Shown piece by piece: positions 4,674 to 5,380 of a DNA stretch of 5,380 bases. The notes below the pieces were generated by a model. It ran no database searches and had not been told where the DNA came from. It saw only the letters and a program-made list of their open reading frames with translations. Numbering within the stretch: position 1 is the first letter of the stretch; the number at the start of each line of letters is the position of its first letter. This DNA is from UBA5359 sp028699365 [NCBI: bacterium] (GTDB lineage: Bacteria > UBP13 > UBA5359), in NCBI GenBank assembly GCA_028699365.1, contig JAQVUQ010000208.1, positions 1 to 5,380 on the forward strand, given 5' to 3'. The position numbers and the translations under genes are program-made.

Positions 4674-5380
4674 ATGATTAAGGAAAGACGGATTTACACT
4701 CACGGCTTCACTCTAATTGAACTACTGGTTGTGATTGCCATCATTGCAATACTCGCTTCTATACTTTTTCCTGTCTTTGCCAAGGCCAGGGAAAAGGCCA
4801 GAAGCGCCCATTGTCAGTCAAATCTGAAGCAGATCGGACTGGCAATGTCCATGTATGTTCAGGACTGGGATGAGGCCTATCCCTCTATGCGGAAAACCGG
4901 TGTGGATCCCGTATGGAATCTGGGAGGCAGTAACTACTGGTATAACCGGTTGTTGCCATATGCCGGCAAGAAATATGTAAGCGTATTCTACTGCCCCAGT
5001 TCTCCATCGGTTGAGAAAAACAATCCCGTCTTAAACGGCAACTATACATACAATTACGGCTCATTCAGTTCCGGGACTGTGATCAGAACACTGGCTGATA
5101 TCAAATACCCGGCCAATCTCTACATGATACTGGACGGATCGCATCAGGAGTTGAACATGTCCGCCAGGAACTTTACGACCACCAGGCCGGGGGCGGATTT
5201 AAATACGCTGCAGTATATACCCGGCGCCGGAGGGGCGGACGCTGCTGTCTGTAATGCTGCCAATCCAGCCTTTGTGGACTTTAACACTCCCAGGGGAGGA
5301 TGGAGAGATTTCATGCAGGGACGGCATGCCGGAGTGGTCAACGTTCTCTGTGCCGACGGGTGCGTGTATTATTCTTTGGG
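4674..5380 (+). CDS. Prepilin-type (pseudopilin-like) protein with H-X9-DG motif, 3' end outside window
   Basis: The frame runs from ATG 4674 to the window end without a stop: 235 full codons plus two bases. The first 11 residues ([11 protein letters not shown]) are a short basic leader ending in Gly11. Prepilin peptidase would cut before Phe12, which gives Glu16 the conserved +5 position of class III signal peptides. A hydrophobic helix (about 12-35) follows, then [26 protein letters not shown] and a soluble domain with FYCPSS (Cys107). Near the visible end, His218, nine residues, then Asp228-Gly229 form the H-X9-DG motif of the processing-associated family (DUF1559-like). Family members often read DGH at this point; here it is DGC. 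Only the extreme C-terminus should be missing. It is probably membrane-anchored and surface-exposed or part of a type II secretion/pilus-like assembly; function is poorly known. It follows the LacI-family gene by 80 bp and is likely under its control. Confidence 0.92.
   Translation, partial: MIKERRIYTHGFTLIELLVVIAIIAILASILFPVFAKAREKARSAHCQSNLKQIGLAMSMYVQDWDEAYPSMRKTGVDPVWNLGGSNYWYNRLLPYAGKKYVSVFYCPSSPSVEKNNPVLNGNYTYNYGSFSSGTVIRTLADIKYPANLYMILDGSHQELNMSARNFTTTRPGADLNTLQYIPGAGGADAAVCNAANPAFVDFNTPRGGWRDFMQGRHAGVVNVLCADGCVYYSL

Overview
The window looks like chromosomal DNA from a free-living, probably anaerobic or facultative bacterium. The best phylum-level clue is the cut-off gene at the right edge, a pseudopilin-like protein with an N-terminal cleavage/methylation signal and a C-terminal H-X9-DG motif. 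Such proteins occur in large paralogous sets in Armatimonadota and in the Planctomycetes/Verrucomicrobia/Lentisphaerae group, and the [12 protein letters not shown] segment resembles Armatimonadota versions most. The use of QueH rather than the cobalamin-dependent QueG fits an anaerobic lineage. The organism call is inference from memory of families; no search was run. All genes I can support are on the + strand.

Left part (1-1465): the 3' end of queH (epoxyqueuosine reductase) overlaps the complete queA (tRNA ribosyltransferase-isomerase) through an ATGA junction. These are the last two enzymes of queuosine tRNA modification. A GC-rich hairpin lies just before the queA start, so queA translation may depend on ribosomes finishing queH.

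Middle (1466-3275): a membrane histidine kinase with an extracytoplasmic double-Cache-like sensor, HAMP, HisKA and HATPase_c domains. It follows queA by 73 bp with no visible terminator between them and has no response regulator in the window.

Right part (3276-5380): a 253-bp AT-rich intergenic region carries a perfect consensus sigma-70 promoter (TTGACA, 17 bp, TATAAT) with an AACGTT core at the predicted start of transcription. It drives a LacI-family regulator. An 80-bp gap follows, holding a perfect 14-bp palindrome (TTGCGCTAGCGCAA) and two Shine-Dalgarno-like sequences, and then the pseudopilin gene, still open at the window end. The regulator, palindrome and pseudopilin look like a regulated accessory module, possibly sugar-responsive, whose remaining genes would lie downstream.

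No mobile element, CRISPR array, tRNA or rRNA gene was seen. The most unusual material is regulatory: the junction hairpin, the consensus promoter and the 14-bp palindrome.
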